Assembly (NCBI GenBank): GCA_020632795.1 | Contig: JACKEV010000013.1 | Coordinates: forward strand, 1-64,000 | DNA length: 64,000 bases | From: Alphaproteobacteria bacterium | Lineage (GTDB): Bacteria > Myxococcota_A > UBA796 > CAJQPC01 | Reading direction: 5' to 3' | Part shown: positions 37,132 to 46,166 of the stretch, piece after piece | Layout of the letters: the number at the start of each line of letters is the position of its first letter | Position numbering within the stretch: position 1 is the stretch's first letter | Program-made: the position numbers and the translations under genes | Notes under the pieces: generated by a model | Database searches by the model: none | The model's input: only the letters and a program-made list of their open reading frames with translations | What the model was told of the DNA's origin: nothing

Positions 37132-39939
37132 ATGACCCCCCAGGCTGAGCTGGAAGATGTACTGCTGGACCTCTACCGCCCCGCCGATCTGGCCCGGTGG
37201 CTGAGCCGTCGCTTCGGCCGCGCAGCGCTGAACGGGCTCTCCGACCCCGACCGGACGCGGGCGAACCAGTGGGTCCACGAGGCCGTGGACGGGCTGGATC
37301 GACAGAGCAAGCTGCCCGAGGTCATCGCCGCGATGGCCCTGGAGCATCCCCACAAGGCCGACGCGCTCCAGCGGATCGCTGCGGCGCTGAAGGACCGCGG
37401 GGGGCTGGTTGTCGCGGACGGGCTGGTGGTGGCCGAAGTTCGGGAAGAGCAGCCCGTGTCATCGGACCCACCGGCCAGGGGCATCGTCATCAACAACCCC
37501 GTCAATGTGCAGATCATCGAGCAGGGCGACGGGTACATCGTCAACGGGAGAGAGCCCTCTCCACTCCCACCAGCCGACCCCACCGACGACCTGCTCCGGG
37601 CCATCATCGACGCCCACAAGCGCCTGGGGCGCTTCCAGCGCTGGGTGCCCGCCGACCGCACCTTGCGGGAGGTCATGGTCACCGTCAAGGTCTCCGGCTG
37701 GGGCCCCGGCAAGGGTCCAGAGGATCGCTCTTCACTCGACACCCCCATGCCGCAGGGCCCCCTGGGCGAGCTTACCCTGGGCAAGGTGCTCGACAAGCCC
37801 GATTGGGGCATCCGCTGGATCTTGCGGGGCCACCCGGGCTCTGGAAAGACCACTATGCTGCGCCGCCTCACCGTCGAGCGCGCCGAGGAGGCCTTGACGG
37901 CTCGCGAGAAAGGACAAGCCTGGATCCTGCCGCTCTTCGTCTCCCTGCCGAACTGGGCGGCGTCCCGTCACCGGCTGGTTCAGTACCTCGTGGAAGAGCT
38001 GGGCGTCCCCCACTCCACCCCCATCTTGCGGCGTGCCCTCTCAGAAGGCCAGGCTCTGCTGCTGTTCGACGGCCTGGACGAGGTCGAGCCGACGCGAGTA
38101 CAGCGCGTCACCCAGCGCATCACGACCCTCGCTGAGAGCTGGCCCTCCGTGCCGATGATCGTCACCTCGCGCTTCCAGGGCTACTCCCCGATACCCGCAC
38201 CTTTCACGGGCCCAGGCCAGCATCCCGCCGCCCAGCCCTTCGGCATGCTGCACCTCCAGCCTCTCTCTCCGGCTGCCCAGCGGCAGTTGGTCATGAACTG
38301 GTTGCCTCCTCAGCGAGCTGAGGCTCTGCTGGAGCGAGTGTGGGCAGACCTCTCTCTGAAGGAGATGGTGGAGGTCCCGCTGCTGCTGACCATGATCTGC
38401 CTAGGCGAGGATCGGCGCCTCAAGGCCCCCGTCTCCAGCGCGCGCCCGAGTCTGCGCACTGAGGTCTACGAGGAGGTCCTCACTCTGCTGCTGCTCGGCA
38501 ACCCCGTCTCCGGTGGACAGAACCGTGCCACGCTGAGCGATGTCGCCTCGGCTCGGGAGGCGCTGGAGGAACTGGCGCTGGAGTTGGTGAAGAGCGGCGG
38601 TGTGGAATGGAGTCGGCGGACCCTCAGCCGTGCGCTCAAGAACGACAAGAGTAACGTGGGTCTTTGGGCTGAGATCAAGCAGGAGTACGGCGGCGTCGAT
38701 GCATTCCTCGCCCGCGTGGAGGACGCCACGGGGTTGCTGTTCCCGGTGGATGGACCTCGGCAGAGGTTCAGGTTTCTGCACCGCAGTCTGCTGGAGTACC
38801 TCGCGGCCTGTGCTCTGGAACGTCGGGGGGAGGGGTGGCGCAGATGGGTCGCCGACGTCGTCCGGGACCGGGCCAACCTGGGCCGATGGGCAGAGGTCTT
38901 CTCCCTGTTGGCGGGCAGACTGACTCAGGAGCGTGCCAAGGCGCTGCTGGAGGCGTTGATCGGGATCGACCAGGGGCTGGGGCTGAGGGCGCTGGCGACC
39001 TGCGACGCGGTCGAACCCGAGGACGTCGTGGCGCTGCTGGCTGGTGAGCGATCTGCGTCATGGCGCAGGACGCCCCAAGTCAACAAAGCCAGGGGGGCGG
39101 CGCTGATCGGACTGTGGCAGCGGGGACACGATCCCGCACGGATCGTCAGGGCCATGGAGCGCTTCGTTCACCGAGCGCCGCCCGTGGACCTCGCGCTGGC
39201 GTGGATGGCTCTTCAGGGTCGATCGGAGCCAGAGGCGGGGGTGTTCAAGGAACGCCGACGGTTCTTCGCCGTGGCAGGGCGTCCCGTTCGAGAGTCCGGG
39301 CTTCGCTGGCTCACGTTGGACAGAGCGATGTCACCGACGACAACAGGCGTCCAGGGGCAAGACCATCAGCAGCCCCGCGCCTTCTCTGCGGTGTCCGATC
39401 GGTCGGGATCCAGCGGGAGCCTCCGGATCACCCCTACCCCGGTGACGGTGTCGCAGTATGAGCGGTTCGCGCCAGAGCACGCCGCGCGCCGGGAGTGGGA
39501 CGTGCCAGGGGTGGAGCAGCACCCAGTCGTAAACGTCTGCTGGTACGAGGCGATGATCTACGCATGCTGGGCTGGAGCGAGGCTTCCGACGGAGGGCGAA
39601 TGGGAGGCCGCGCGCCGGTTGATGCCTCAGGAAGAGGCCTGGCATCTGGGCAACAGCGGGGGGCAGACCAGAGCTGTCAGACCCGACGATCTGTCGGATC
39701 TCGTGGGCAATGTGTGGGAGTGGTGTCAGGGCCCTGAGGGCGAGTTTCAGCCGGTCCGGGGTGGTTCGTGGCGTAGCGTCGGGGCGCTGCTCTCGCCGGG
39801 GGTTGCCGGCCAACTTTCCCCGTGGGAGGTGAAGGATGATGTCGGATTTCGCTTGGTGAGGGATGCACTCGCGCTGGTTGGCCCTGCACACGACGACGGG
39901 ATAGCTGTCTTTGTCGAGGGAACGCAGGACGATCCATGA
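37132..39939 (+). CDS. EAD1-NACHT NTPase with a degenerate FGE domain
   Basis: A 935-residue conflict-type NTPase. Residues ~1-85 are an effector-associated domain EAD1 (LEDVLLDLYRPADLARWLSRRFG). The INNPVNVQIIEQGDG linker motif follows. The NACHT core has Walker A GHPGSGKTT and Walker B LLLFDGLDEVEP, then the NTPase-associated helical region ending FRFLHRSLLEYLA. The C-terminal FGE/C-type-lectin domain is reduced: its first strand region is divergent (MSPTTTGVQGQD), and its tail (VRGGSWRSVGALLSP) has no variable repeat like the downstream genes. GGAGG lies at 37120-37124. It begins an operon with the Nudix gene. Confidence 0.82.
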   Translation: MTPQAELEDVLLDLYRPADLARWLSRRFGRAALNGLSDPDRTRANQWVHEAVDGLDRQSKLPEVIAAMALEHPHKADALQRIAAALKDRGGLVVADGLVVAEVREEQPVSSDPPARGIVINNPVNVQIIEQGDGYIVNGREPSPLPPADPTDDLLRAIIDAHKRLGRFQRWVPADRTLREVMVTVKVSGWGPGKGPEDRSSLDTPMPQGPLGELTLGKVLDKPDWGIRWILRGHPGSGKTTMLRRLTVERAEEALTAREKGQAWILPLFVSLPNWAASRHRLVQYLVEELGVPHSTPILRRALSEGQALLLFDGLDEVEPTRVQRVTQRITTLAESWPSVPMIVTSRFQGYSPIPAPFTGPGQHPAAQPFGMLHLQPLSPAAQRQLVMNWLPPQRAEALLERVWADLSLKEMVEVPLLLTMICLGEDRRLKAPVSSARPSLRTEVYEEVLTLLLLGNPVSGGQNRATLSDVASAREALEELALELVKSGGVEWSRRTLSRALKNDKSNVGLWAEIKQEYGGVDAFLARVEDATGLLFPVDGPRQRFRFLHRSLLEYLAACALERRGEGWRRWVADVVRDRANLGRWAEVFSLLAGRLTQERAKALLEALIGIDQGLGLRALATCDAVEPEDVVALLAGERSASWRRTPQVNKARGAALIGLWQRGHDPARIVRAMERFVHRAPPVDLALAWMALQGRSEPEAGVFKERRRFFAVAGRPVRESGLRWLTLDRAMSPTTTGVQGQDHQQPRAFSAVSDRSGSSGSLRITPTPVTVSQYERFAPEHAARREWDVPGVEQHPVVNVCWYEAMIYACWAGARLPTEGEWEAARRLMPQEEAWHLGNSGGQTRAVRPDDLSDLVGNVWEWCQGPEGEFQPVRGGSWRSVGALLSPGVAGQLSPWEVKDDVGFRLVRDALALVGPAHDDGIAVFVEGTQDDP

Positions 39940-40670
39940 CGCGACTTACCTACGAAGACTACCTGAAACACCTGCAGGGGCTGGCGCGGGGAGATGAGCA
40001 CAGTGGAGAGATTCGTCTCCTTACGTCGAAGGAGGAGATCGAGCAGGCCCGGGCAGAGATCAAGGTCCGGCTCCGTCAGCGTGGCGAGGACGAGTCGCTC
40101 GCCAAGATCGGAGTCGTGTACCAGGATCAGTACCTGATCGTCTTCCGAGACGCCGTTCGGTTCAGAACCGGCAACGCCGGCACATACCTGAGGGTCACGC
40201 TCCCGGGCGGGCTCCAGGGTGATGCTGGTGTCGTCCTCATTGTCACCAGGGCAGGCCAGGTGCTCCTCAAGCGCAGCTACCGGCACGCGACGCGTCGGTG
40301 GGAGTTGGAGTTCCCCAGAGGATTTCGCGCCATCGGGCGCAGCATTGAGGGCGCCGCGCTGGATGAACTCCATGAAGAGACCGGCTACCGCGGGAGCGCA
40401 GAGCCTGTGATCATCGGCCGGTTTCTCCCGGACTCGGGGCTCATGCCGCACACCGTTACGGTTGTGGGCGTGGAGGTGTCCGGGCATCCCGATGCGATGA
40501 ACCTGGAGGAGATGGAGTCCATACAATCTGAGGAGGTCTGGATGACCCCGACCCAGATCACAGCCAGCACGAGAGACGGGACGCTCCGTGATGGCATGAC
40601 GCTGGCGGCCTGGGCGCTCTACCGCTCCCGCCAGTCGGGAGCGGGAAACAATGACGGGAGACAATGGTAG
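39936..40670 (+). CDS. Nudix hydrolase, ADP-ribose-pyrophosphatase-like, with altered Nudix box
   Basis: A 244-residue protein. A helical N-terminus of ~65 residues precedes the Nudix fold. The box is GFRAIGRSIEGAALDELHEETGY minus its edges, that is G-x5-R-x7-D-E-L-x-E-E-x-G. The metal-binding ELxEE is intact, but the canonical Glu at box position 7 is Arg and the canonical Arg at 15 is Asp. It overlaps the NACHT gene stop by four bases (ATGA) and the next gene by 20 bp. A role in nucleotide signalling, for example ADP-ribose or NAD breakdown, is inferred from the family and conflict context. Confidence 0.75.
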   Translation: MTRLTYEDYLKHLQGLARGDEHSGEIRLLTSKEEIEQARAEIKVRLRQRGEDESLAKIGVVYQDQYLIVFRDAVRFRTGNAGTYLRVTLPGGLQGDAGVVLIVTRAGQVLLKRSYRHATRRWELEFPRGFRAIGRSIEGAALDELHEETGYRGSAEPVIIGRFLPDSGLMPHTVTVVGVEVSGHPDAMNLEEMESIQSEEVWMTPTQITASTRDGTLRDGMTLAAWALYRSRQSGAGNNDGRQW

Positions 40671-42036
40671 GGACTCAGAGGATCTGGGCGTCATTGCCTA
40701 CGACGCGGACCAGCCGCTGTTCGGCAAGGAAGACGCACAGGATGTGACCATGTTGTGGGGGCGTATTGTTCACCATCTGCTGATGTTTGACTATGTCATG
40801 CTCACGGACTCGGCGATGGCGACCAACGTGGGGCTCCTGTGCCTGGTCAGGGACGGGAGGCTGCGGCCGTTGCTCGAAGCGGGCGCGCTGCGCGTGGCAC
40901 ATCGAGACGGTGTGAGGTTCGAGGAGCTGTACCGGCAACTCAGCCAGACTTCGGACGCACCCTGGGTTGCGTACGAGGCTCAGGCCCTGGAGGTGGATCG
41001 GATTCTCGACTTTGTGTGCCCGGAAGCGCGTATGGTGTTCAGTCGGGACCAGGTGTCTCATCTGTATTCGCGTGAGGTGCGGGCTTTCCTCACCCGCCAT
41101 GAGGGGGGAGAGTGGGCCTTGGGGCGTCGTCGGCTTACGGATCAGTTCAACCAGATCGCAGCGATCGGCTTGGGGAAGAGCAGGGATGGCCTCATCAACA
41201 GACGGGATTTCTATATATGGGACCCGGCCTACCAGAAGGCTGGCACCTTGATGGAGGTCGACGAACCGGTGCAGCGGTTCATGACCGCAGGGTTGTCTGC
41301 TCCATATTCAAAGACCGTCGCCCAGTTCTTCGCTTCACAAGGCCTCAAGGTCGGTCCCTGGTTGTCACCCACGGGCACACGAAACATGACAGAGGCTCGT
41401 GCGCTGAACGATCGGCAGGATGTGTTGGTCGAAGGCGAACGTTTGCTGGGAGGTGAGTTGGGTGACAGCCCCGGACTCCATGGTTTGGCCCTGAGGACGT
41501 TGTCCAACCAGATCGGCTGGTTGATCGCACCAACAAACCAGGACTATCGCGACCTGGGACGATTGATCGCGACGCCGGACCTGGTGCTGAGGGTTCGGGG
41601 CACGACAGCGTTCAGGGCAAGGCGGAGTGGTCATCTCTCTCCGCAGTCCTTCAATCCGGATGGACTGCTTGGTCTCGCAGAGACGGTCAAGGGCCTGCTC
41701 GCCGAGCACCAGGAGAGCGCTCCACTCGGGGCGGGCGACGACGTCATTGAGATTGTGTTCATGGAGGATCGCTTCCTTGTGCGGAGTGGGGATGTGCGGG
41801 TCCGCGATGACGTCGCCAGGCAATTGGAGCTGTTCACGACGGGGGGCCACCTCGTCTCACACCAGACGGAGCGCCCGGAAGAAGCAGAGGAGCGGGCTCG
41901 ACGCTCCCGTTCGCCCTCCAACCGAGACGCCCTCGTCGCTGCACTCCAAGCTCGGCGCGGCCAGCCGGACTCCATGCTTGCTGCGCCTGTTCCTGCGGAC
42001 GGCCTCAGGATCTACGCGGAGCATCCATCGGGTTGA
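40651..42036 (+). CDS. orphan protein in the NACHT-Nudix operon
   Basis: A 461-residue soluble protein that I do not recognise. It is mixed alpha/beta with segments such as LGVIAYDADQPLFGKEDAQD at the start, LLMFDYVMLTDSAMATNVG and DVIEIVFMEDRFLVRSGD. No signal, membrane helix or known catalytic motif is apparent. Its ATG lies inside the Nudix gene (20-bp overlap), so translation is likely coupled. The base composition is less GC-rich than the surrounding housekeeping genes. The position makes it a candidate effector or regulator of the NACHT system (inference). Confidence 0.65.
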   Translation: MTGDNGRDSEDLGVIAYDADQPLFGKEDAQDVTMLWGRIVHHLLMFDYVMLTDSAMATNVGLLCLVRDGRLRPLLEAGALRVAHRDGVRFEELYRQLSQTSDAPWVAYEAQALEVDRILDFVCPEARMVFSRDQVSHLYSREVRAFLTRHEGGEWALGRRRLTDQFNQIAAIGLGKSRDGLINRRDFYIWDPAYQKAGTLMEVDEPVQRFMTAGLSAPYSKTVAQFFASQGLKVGPWLSPTGTRNMTEARALNDRQDVLVEGERLLGGELGDSPGLHGLALRTLSNQIGWLIAPTNQDYRDLGRLIATPDLVLRVRGTTAFRARRSGHLSPQSFNPDGLLGLAETVKGLLAEHQESAPLGAGDDVIEIVFMEDRFLVRSGDVRVRDDVARQLELFTTGGHLVSHQTERPEEAEERARRSRSPSNRDALVAALQARRGQPDSMLAAPVPADGLRIYAEHPSG

Positions 42037-42136
42037 GTGGTGCCAAGGGGGCAAGCTGGAGGCGATCGCTTTCTTTGATGGGACCCCCATCACAACCCAC
42101 TTCCCCCGTGCCATCGCACACAGGAGCTTCCCCTGC

Positions 42137-43009
42137 ATGCATCCCCAAGCCACCCTCGAAGACATCCTGCTCGACCTCTACCGCCCGGCCGAGCTGTCCC
42201 GCTGGCTGTCCCGCCGCTACGGCCGCGAGGCCCTGCGCGACCTCTCCGACCCGGACCGCACCCACGCGGCGACCTGGGTACACGAGGCCGTCGACCTGCT
42301 GGACCGGCGCGGCAAGCTGCTGGAGGTCATCGAGGCCGTCGCCGCTGAGCACGGCCACCGGGCCGCCGAGCTTCGCGCGGTGGCCGCCCGGCTGGAGACG
42401 CCCACAGAGCCTTCGATCGACCTCACCGCCCTCTACCAGCAGGCCCGCGCCCTCACCCCCGACCAGCTCGCCGAGCTGCGCTTCCTGCTGGAGCAGCAGG
42501 GCCTCCGGGTCGACTTCGTCGCGCCCACCGGGGCCGTGCCCACCCAGGTCCAGGGCCTGCTGAAGCTCGCCCGCCAGCGGGCTGACGGCGTCGCGGTCTT
42601 CCGAGATGCCCTCACCACCGTGCTCACCGCACCCCCAACCGCTGGAGTGTCCATGTCCGGCAAGTACGTGTTCAACAATCCGCAGAACGTCCAGATCGTC
42701 GAGACCGGCGACGGCGTCATCCACAACCACGCGCCCGGCGTGTCCCGGGAGGACCTGGCCCGGCTCTTCGACGCGCTGCTCACCGAGCTGCACCGCAGCC
42801 AGCCTGACGCCCAGGCCCTGGCCCGCCACCAGGGGGCCATCGAGGCCCAGGTCGAGCAGCTCCGGCTCGGGGTCGACGACCTCAGCGACATGGTCGAGCC
42901 GCTGTGGACGAAGCACGCCAACGACGCGAACCGCACCGCCGTGCAGCGCTTTGTGGCGAAGCTGCCGGATCGGATAGCCTGGACCGCCCTGCGGAGGCTG
43001 CTGCCCTGA
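42137..43009 (+). CDS. two-EAD adaptor-like protein
   Basis: A 290-residue protein without catalytic domain. Residues ~1-88 are EAD1 (LEDILLDLYRPAELSRWLSRRYG), closely resembling the N-terminus of the NACHT protein at 37132. Residues ~95-165 (ALYQQARALTPDQLAELRFL onward) match the N-terminal domain of the NACHT protein at 43014. Residues ~177-193 hold the FNNPQNVQIVETGDG motif shared with both neighbours. The tail is helical. The domain set fits an adaptor that joins both NTPases by homotypic domain contacts. ATG at 42137 has AGGAG upstream; the gene ends four bases before the next start. Confidence 0.78.
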   Translation: MHPQATLEDILLDLYRPAELSRWLSRRYGREALRDLSDPDRTHAATWVHEAVDLLDRRGKLLEVIEAVAAEHGHRAAELRAVAARLETPTEPSIDLTALYQQARALTPDQLAELRFLLEQQGLRVDFVAPTGAVPTQVQGLLKLARQRADGVAVFRDALTTVLTAPPTAGVSMSGKYVFNNPQNVQIVETGDGVIHNHAPGVSREDLARLFDALLTELHRSQPDAQALARHQGAIEAQVEQLRLGVDDLSDMVEPLWTKHANDANRTAVQRFVAKLPDRIAWTALRRLLP

Positions 43010-43013
43010 GCCG

Positions 43014-45971
43014 ATGACCCTGTACGACGCCCTCTGCGCTCTGATCCCCGACCAGATGGAGGGGCTCGTCTTCCTGGTGGAGCAGGAGGGCCTGGCCGTA
43101 CCGCGCGGCCTCAACGACAACGTCACCCGGCTCGCCCAGACCCTCATCCGCCTCTCCCAGCAGCGCACCGACCACCCCCAGCTCCTGCTGGACGGGCTCG
43201 TCCAGGTAGGCGGGGCCCTGCCCACCCGGGGCCCCGAGGCCCTCAACCCCATCGCCCAGTCCCTGGTGCCCCTGCTGGAGCGCTTCTACCGCACGCCCTC
43301 GGCCCGCGTCGGTCTGGTCCAGCGGGTCGAGATCGAGGACGACGCCGTGCGCCGCGCGGTGCTCAAGGACCCCCGCCACCTCCTGGTCCACCAGCGGGAG
43401 GATCGCGCTCTTCTGGTGCTGCTTCGCCGCATCCTGGAGGACCTCGGCGCCCTCGACGAGCCCGCGCCCGAGCTGCACGCCGCCGAGCGTCAACTCAGCG
43501 CCGCCGTCGGAGAGGACACCGGCCCGGTCCGGGCGGCCCTCCAGGCCATCCTGGACAACCACAAGCGCCTGATGCAGTTCCAGCGCTGGGTGCCCGCCGG
43601 CCGCACCCTGCAGGAGGTCATGGTCGAGGTCAAGGCCACTGGCTGGGGCTCGGGCGAGGGCCCCCGGGGATGCAACACGATCGACGGCCCGCTGCGCCAC
43701 GGCCCTCTGGGGGAGCAGACCCTGGAGCAGGTGCTCGACCAGCCCGAGCTGGGTCAGCGCTGGGCGCTGCTGGGCCACCCCGGGGCGGGCAAGACAACCG
43801 TGCTGCGGCGCCTGGCCATCGACCGAGCGGCGGCCTCGCTGGAGAAACTCGACACAGACGGCGTGGTCGTGCTGCCCCTCTTTGTCAGCCTCGCGTCCTG
43901 GTCCCGGTCGGGGCAGGGCCTGGTCCGCCACCTCGCCGCAGACCTCAGCGGCGAGGACGTCGAGCCCGAGGCCCTGGTCGGCCCGCTCCAGCAGGCTCTG
44001 GACGAGGGGCGGGCGCTCTTGCTGCTCGACGGCCTGGACGAGGTCGACCCGGAGCGGGTTCTGGACACCGCCCGCAGGGTCTCCGGCCTGGCCGAGCGCT
44101 GGCCCCAGGTGCCCATCGTGTTGACCTCCCGGCCCCAGGGCTTCACCCCGCTGCCCGCGCCGTTCACCGGGCCGTCTGGGGAGGACGGCAAGCCGGGGCC
44201 GGAGCCCTTCGGGCACCTGGAGCTGCAACCGCTGTCGCTGACGGCGCGGGAGCAACTCGTGGCGAACTGGCTGGAGCCGGCGGCGGCGGCGGGGTTGCTT
44301 CGGCGGATCCAGAAGGATCATGCGCTGCGGGAGATGGCGGGGGTGCCGCTGTTGCTGACGATGCTGTGTCTGGTGGAGCGGGAGCGGCCCGAGGCGTCGG
44401 AGGAGCGGCCTGGGCTTCGCACCGAGGTCTACAAGGAGGTGCTGCGGCTGCTGATGCGGGGCAAGCCGACGGGTGACCCGACAAAACACCAGAGGCTGCC
44501 CAACCGCGACCTGGCTCTGGGTGCGCTGGAGCGCCTGAGTCTGGGCCTGGTCGAGCGCGGCGGCGTGGAGTGGCGCCGGGAGACGCTCAGCGAGATGCTG
44601 ATGGCGGACGAGGCGCTGTGGACGAAACTGCGCCAGGGCTACGGGGGTGTGGACCACTTCCTGGAGGCGGTCGAGGAGGTCACGGGGCTCTTGTTCGCGG
44701 TGGACCCGGAGCGGGAGCGCTTCCGGTTCCTGCACCGCAGCCTGCTGGAGTATCTGGCGGCGCGGGCGCTGCGTCAGCAGGGGGAGCGGTGGAAGGCGCT
44801 GGCTGGGGAGCTGAACGACCCGGCCGCCCTGGGGCGCTGGGCCGAGGTGTTCGCGCTGCTGGCCGGCATGCTGGACCGGCGCAAGGCGCGGCGGCTGCTG
44901 GAGCTGCTCATTGACCTCAACCAACCCCTGGGCCTGCGGGCGCTGGCGACCTGCGATGCGGTGGAGGGCGAGGACGTCGTGGAGCTGCTGGCGAAGGGGC
45001 GCCCTGCAGAATGGACAGGCTGGAATCGAGAGAACGAGCAGGCGCTGCGGGAGCGTCGCGAGGCGATCGAGGGCCTGTGGGAGCTGGTGGGCGACCCGGT
45101 GCGAACGGTGCGCCTGCTGGAGCGGTTCATCGAGGGGGCGCCTCCGGTGGACCTGGCGTTCGCGTGGCTGGCGCTGGAGGGACGGAGGGAGCCGGAGGCG
45201 GTGGCGCTGCGGGAGCGTGAGCGGTTCTTCGGGTTGGCGGGCCGTCCGGTGCAGGAGGTCGGGGTCTCCTGGGTGGAGGTGCCGGGGGGGCGGTTCCAGA
45301 TGGGCAGCACGCCGGAGGAGCGGGAGCGGTTGGTCCCCCAAGAAGCACTGAAGAGGTTCCAGCAACTCTACGACAGCGAGTCACCCCGCCACCGGGTCGA
45401 GGTCACGGCGTTCCGCCTGTCCGCGAGGCCGGTGACGGTGGGGGAGTACGAGCGGTTCGCGCCGGAGCACCGGGCGCGTCGAGAGTGGAGGCTCCCGGAC
45501 ATCGAGCGGCATCCGGTAGTCAACGTGTGCTGGTACGAGGCGATGATCTACGCGGTGTGGGCCGGGGCACGGCTCCCGACGGAGGCGGAGTGGGAGTACG
45601 GGGCGCGGGCGGGCAGCACGACGGCGTTCTGGTGGGGCGATGACGTGGAGGGGCTGGACGCGCACACCTGGCACGACGGCAACAGCGGCGGAAACACCCA
45701 TGCGGTGGGCGCCGAGGGTCACGCGAACGGCTGGGGTATGTCGGACATGCTGGGCAACGTCTGGGAGTGGACCCAGGACGGCCAGCGCCGCTACACGGCG
45801 GAGGCGGTGTCGGATCCGGTCGGCCCGGGAGGGTCGAGCGCGCGCGGTGTGCGCGGCGGGTCGTTCGACAACGAGCCCTGGAACCTGCGCTCGGCGCTCC
45901 GGCTCAGGCGCTCGCCCGGGCGCCGGTTCCGGGGCCTCGGCTTTCGTTGTGCGCGCTCCGGCCCCGATTGA
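43014..45971 (+). CDS. EAD-NACHT NTPase with C-terminal DGR variable FGE/C-type-lectin domain
   Basis: A 985-residue protein. Residues ~1-70 form an effector-associated-domain-like module shared with the 290-aa neighbour. A linker follows, then NACHT with Walker A GHPGAGKTT (~254-262) and Walker B LLLLDGLDEVDP, and a helical region ending FRFLHRSLLEYLAARAL. From ~735 there is an FGE-sulfatase/C-type-lectin domain (WVEVPGGRFQMGS, RLPTEAEWEYGARAGS, DMLGNVWEWTQD). The last 43 codons are a diversity-generating variable repeat. The final sequence is GFRCARSGPD. It probably senses ligands with a diversified lectin face and signals by NTP-driven oligomerisation (inference). Confidence 0.85.
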   Translation: MTLYDALCALIPDQMEGLVFLVEQEGLAVPRGLNDNVTRLAQTLIRLSQQRTDHPQLLLDGLVQVGGALPTRGPEALNPIAQSLVPLLERFYRTPSARVGLVQRVEIEDDAVRRAVLKDPRHLLVHQREDRALLVLLRRILEDLGALDEPAPELHAAERQLSAAVGEDTGPVRAALQAILDNHKRLMQFQRWVPAGRTLQEVMVEVKATGWGSGEGPRGCNTIDGPLRHGPLGEQTLEQVLDQPELGQRWALLGHPGAGKTTVLRRLAIDRAAASLEKLDTDGVVVLPLFVSLASWSRSGQGLVRHLAADLSGEDVEPEALVGPLQQALDEGRALLLLDGLDEVDPERVLDTARRVSGLAERWPQVPIVLTSRPQGFTPLPAPFTGPSGEDGKPGPEPFGHLELQPLSLTAREQLVANWLEPAAAAGLLRRIQKDHALREMAGVPLLLTMLCLVERERPEASEERPGLRTEVYKEVLRLLMRGKPTGDPTKHQRLPNRDLALGALERLSLGLVERGGVEWRRETLSEMLMADEALWTKLRQGYGGVDHFLEAVEEVTGLLFAVDPERERFRFLHRSLLEYLAARALRQQGERWKALAGELNDPAALGRWAEVFALLAGMLDRRKARRLLELLIDLNQPLGLRALATCDAVEGEDVVELLAKGRPAEWTGWNRENEQALRERREAIEGLWELVGDPVRTVRLLERFIEGAPPVDLAFAWLALEGRREPEAVALRERERFFGLAGRPVQEVGVSWVEVPGGRFQMGSTPEERERLVPQEALKRFQQLYDSESPRHRVEVTAFRLSARPVTVGEYERFAPEHRARREWRLPDIERHPVVNVCWYEAMIYAVWAGARLPTEAEWEYGARAGSTTAFWWGDDVEGLDAHTWHDGNSGGNTHAVGAEGHANGWGMSDMLGNVWEWTQDGQRRYTAEAVSDPVGPGGSSARGVRGGSFDNEPWNLRSALRLRRSPGRRFRGLGFRCARSGPD
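45842..45971 (+). repeat. DGR variable repeat A (VR) at the 3' end of the NACHT-lectin gene
   Basis: The last 43 codons are base-for-base identical to VR B (46722-46851, other strand) except at 17 positions in 11 codons between 45868 and 45934. All differences are in codon positions 1 or 2; third positions never differ, and most variable codons end in C. This is what adenine mutagenesis of AAC-type template codons gives. The invariant tail encoding GFRCARSGPD probably carries the initiation-of-mutagenic-homing (IMH) region. Confidence 0.85.
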
Positions 45972-46003
45972 GCCCTTGAATCCTTGAATCCTTGAAAAAA
46001 TGA

Positions 46004-46020
46004 ATCGCGCGGAGCGCGAT
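46004..46020. promoter_or_regulatory. post-VR hairpin A
   Basis: ATCGCGC (46004-46010), loop GGA and GCGCGAT (46014-46020) form a perfect 7-bp stem 33 bp after the stop of the first VR gene. An identical hairpin lies after VR B. In the Bordetella phage DGR a GC hairpin with short loop just downstream of VR is needed for target recognition; this is a positional match by analogy. Confidence 0.65.
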
Positions 46021-46058
46021 CGCGACAAAATGACAACCCTGACAGTTGTCGCGCAACG

Positions 46059-46127
46059 TGACACACGTTGTCAGCCTGACGGACAAGTATTGTCAGCTCT
46101 CCGTCATCTTCGTGACAACGCTTGTCA
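46059..46127. promoter_or_regulatory. cluster of TGACA-N5-TGTCA sites after VR A
   Basis: Perfect TGACA-N5-TGTCA at 46059-46073 and 46113-46127, and a one-mismatch copy (GGACA-N5-TGTCA) at 46081-46095. The first two starts are 22 bp apart, two helical turns. They precede the HTH fragment at 46167 by 40-110 bp. They may be operators for that HTH protein or for another factor acting at the DGR targets. Confidence 0.6.
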
Positions 46128-46166
46128 CCCGCGCTACCTCGCGCTGCCCCTCCAACCGGCCCCCGC

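Noticed and set aside
39760..39939. A third DGR variable repeat at the end of the 37132 gene
   Set aside because: The tail does not align with the VR, lacks AAC-type variable codons, the shared 3' end, and the downstream hairpin.
45869..45934. Sequence differences between the two VRs as ordinary divergence
   Set aside because: Ordinary divergence would favour third codon positions; here none of the 17 differences is at a third position and flanks are identical.
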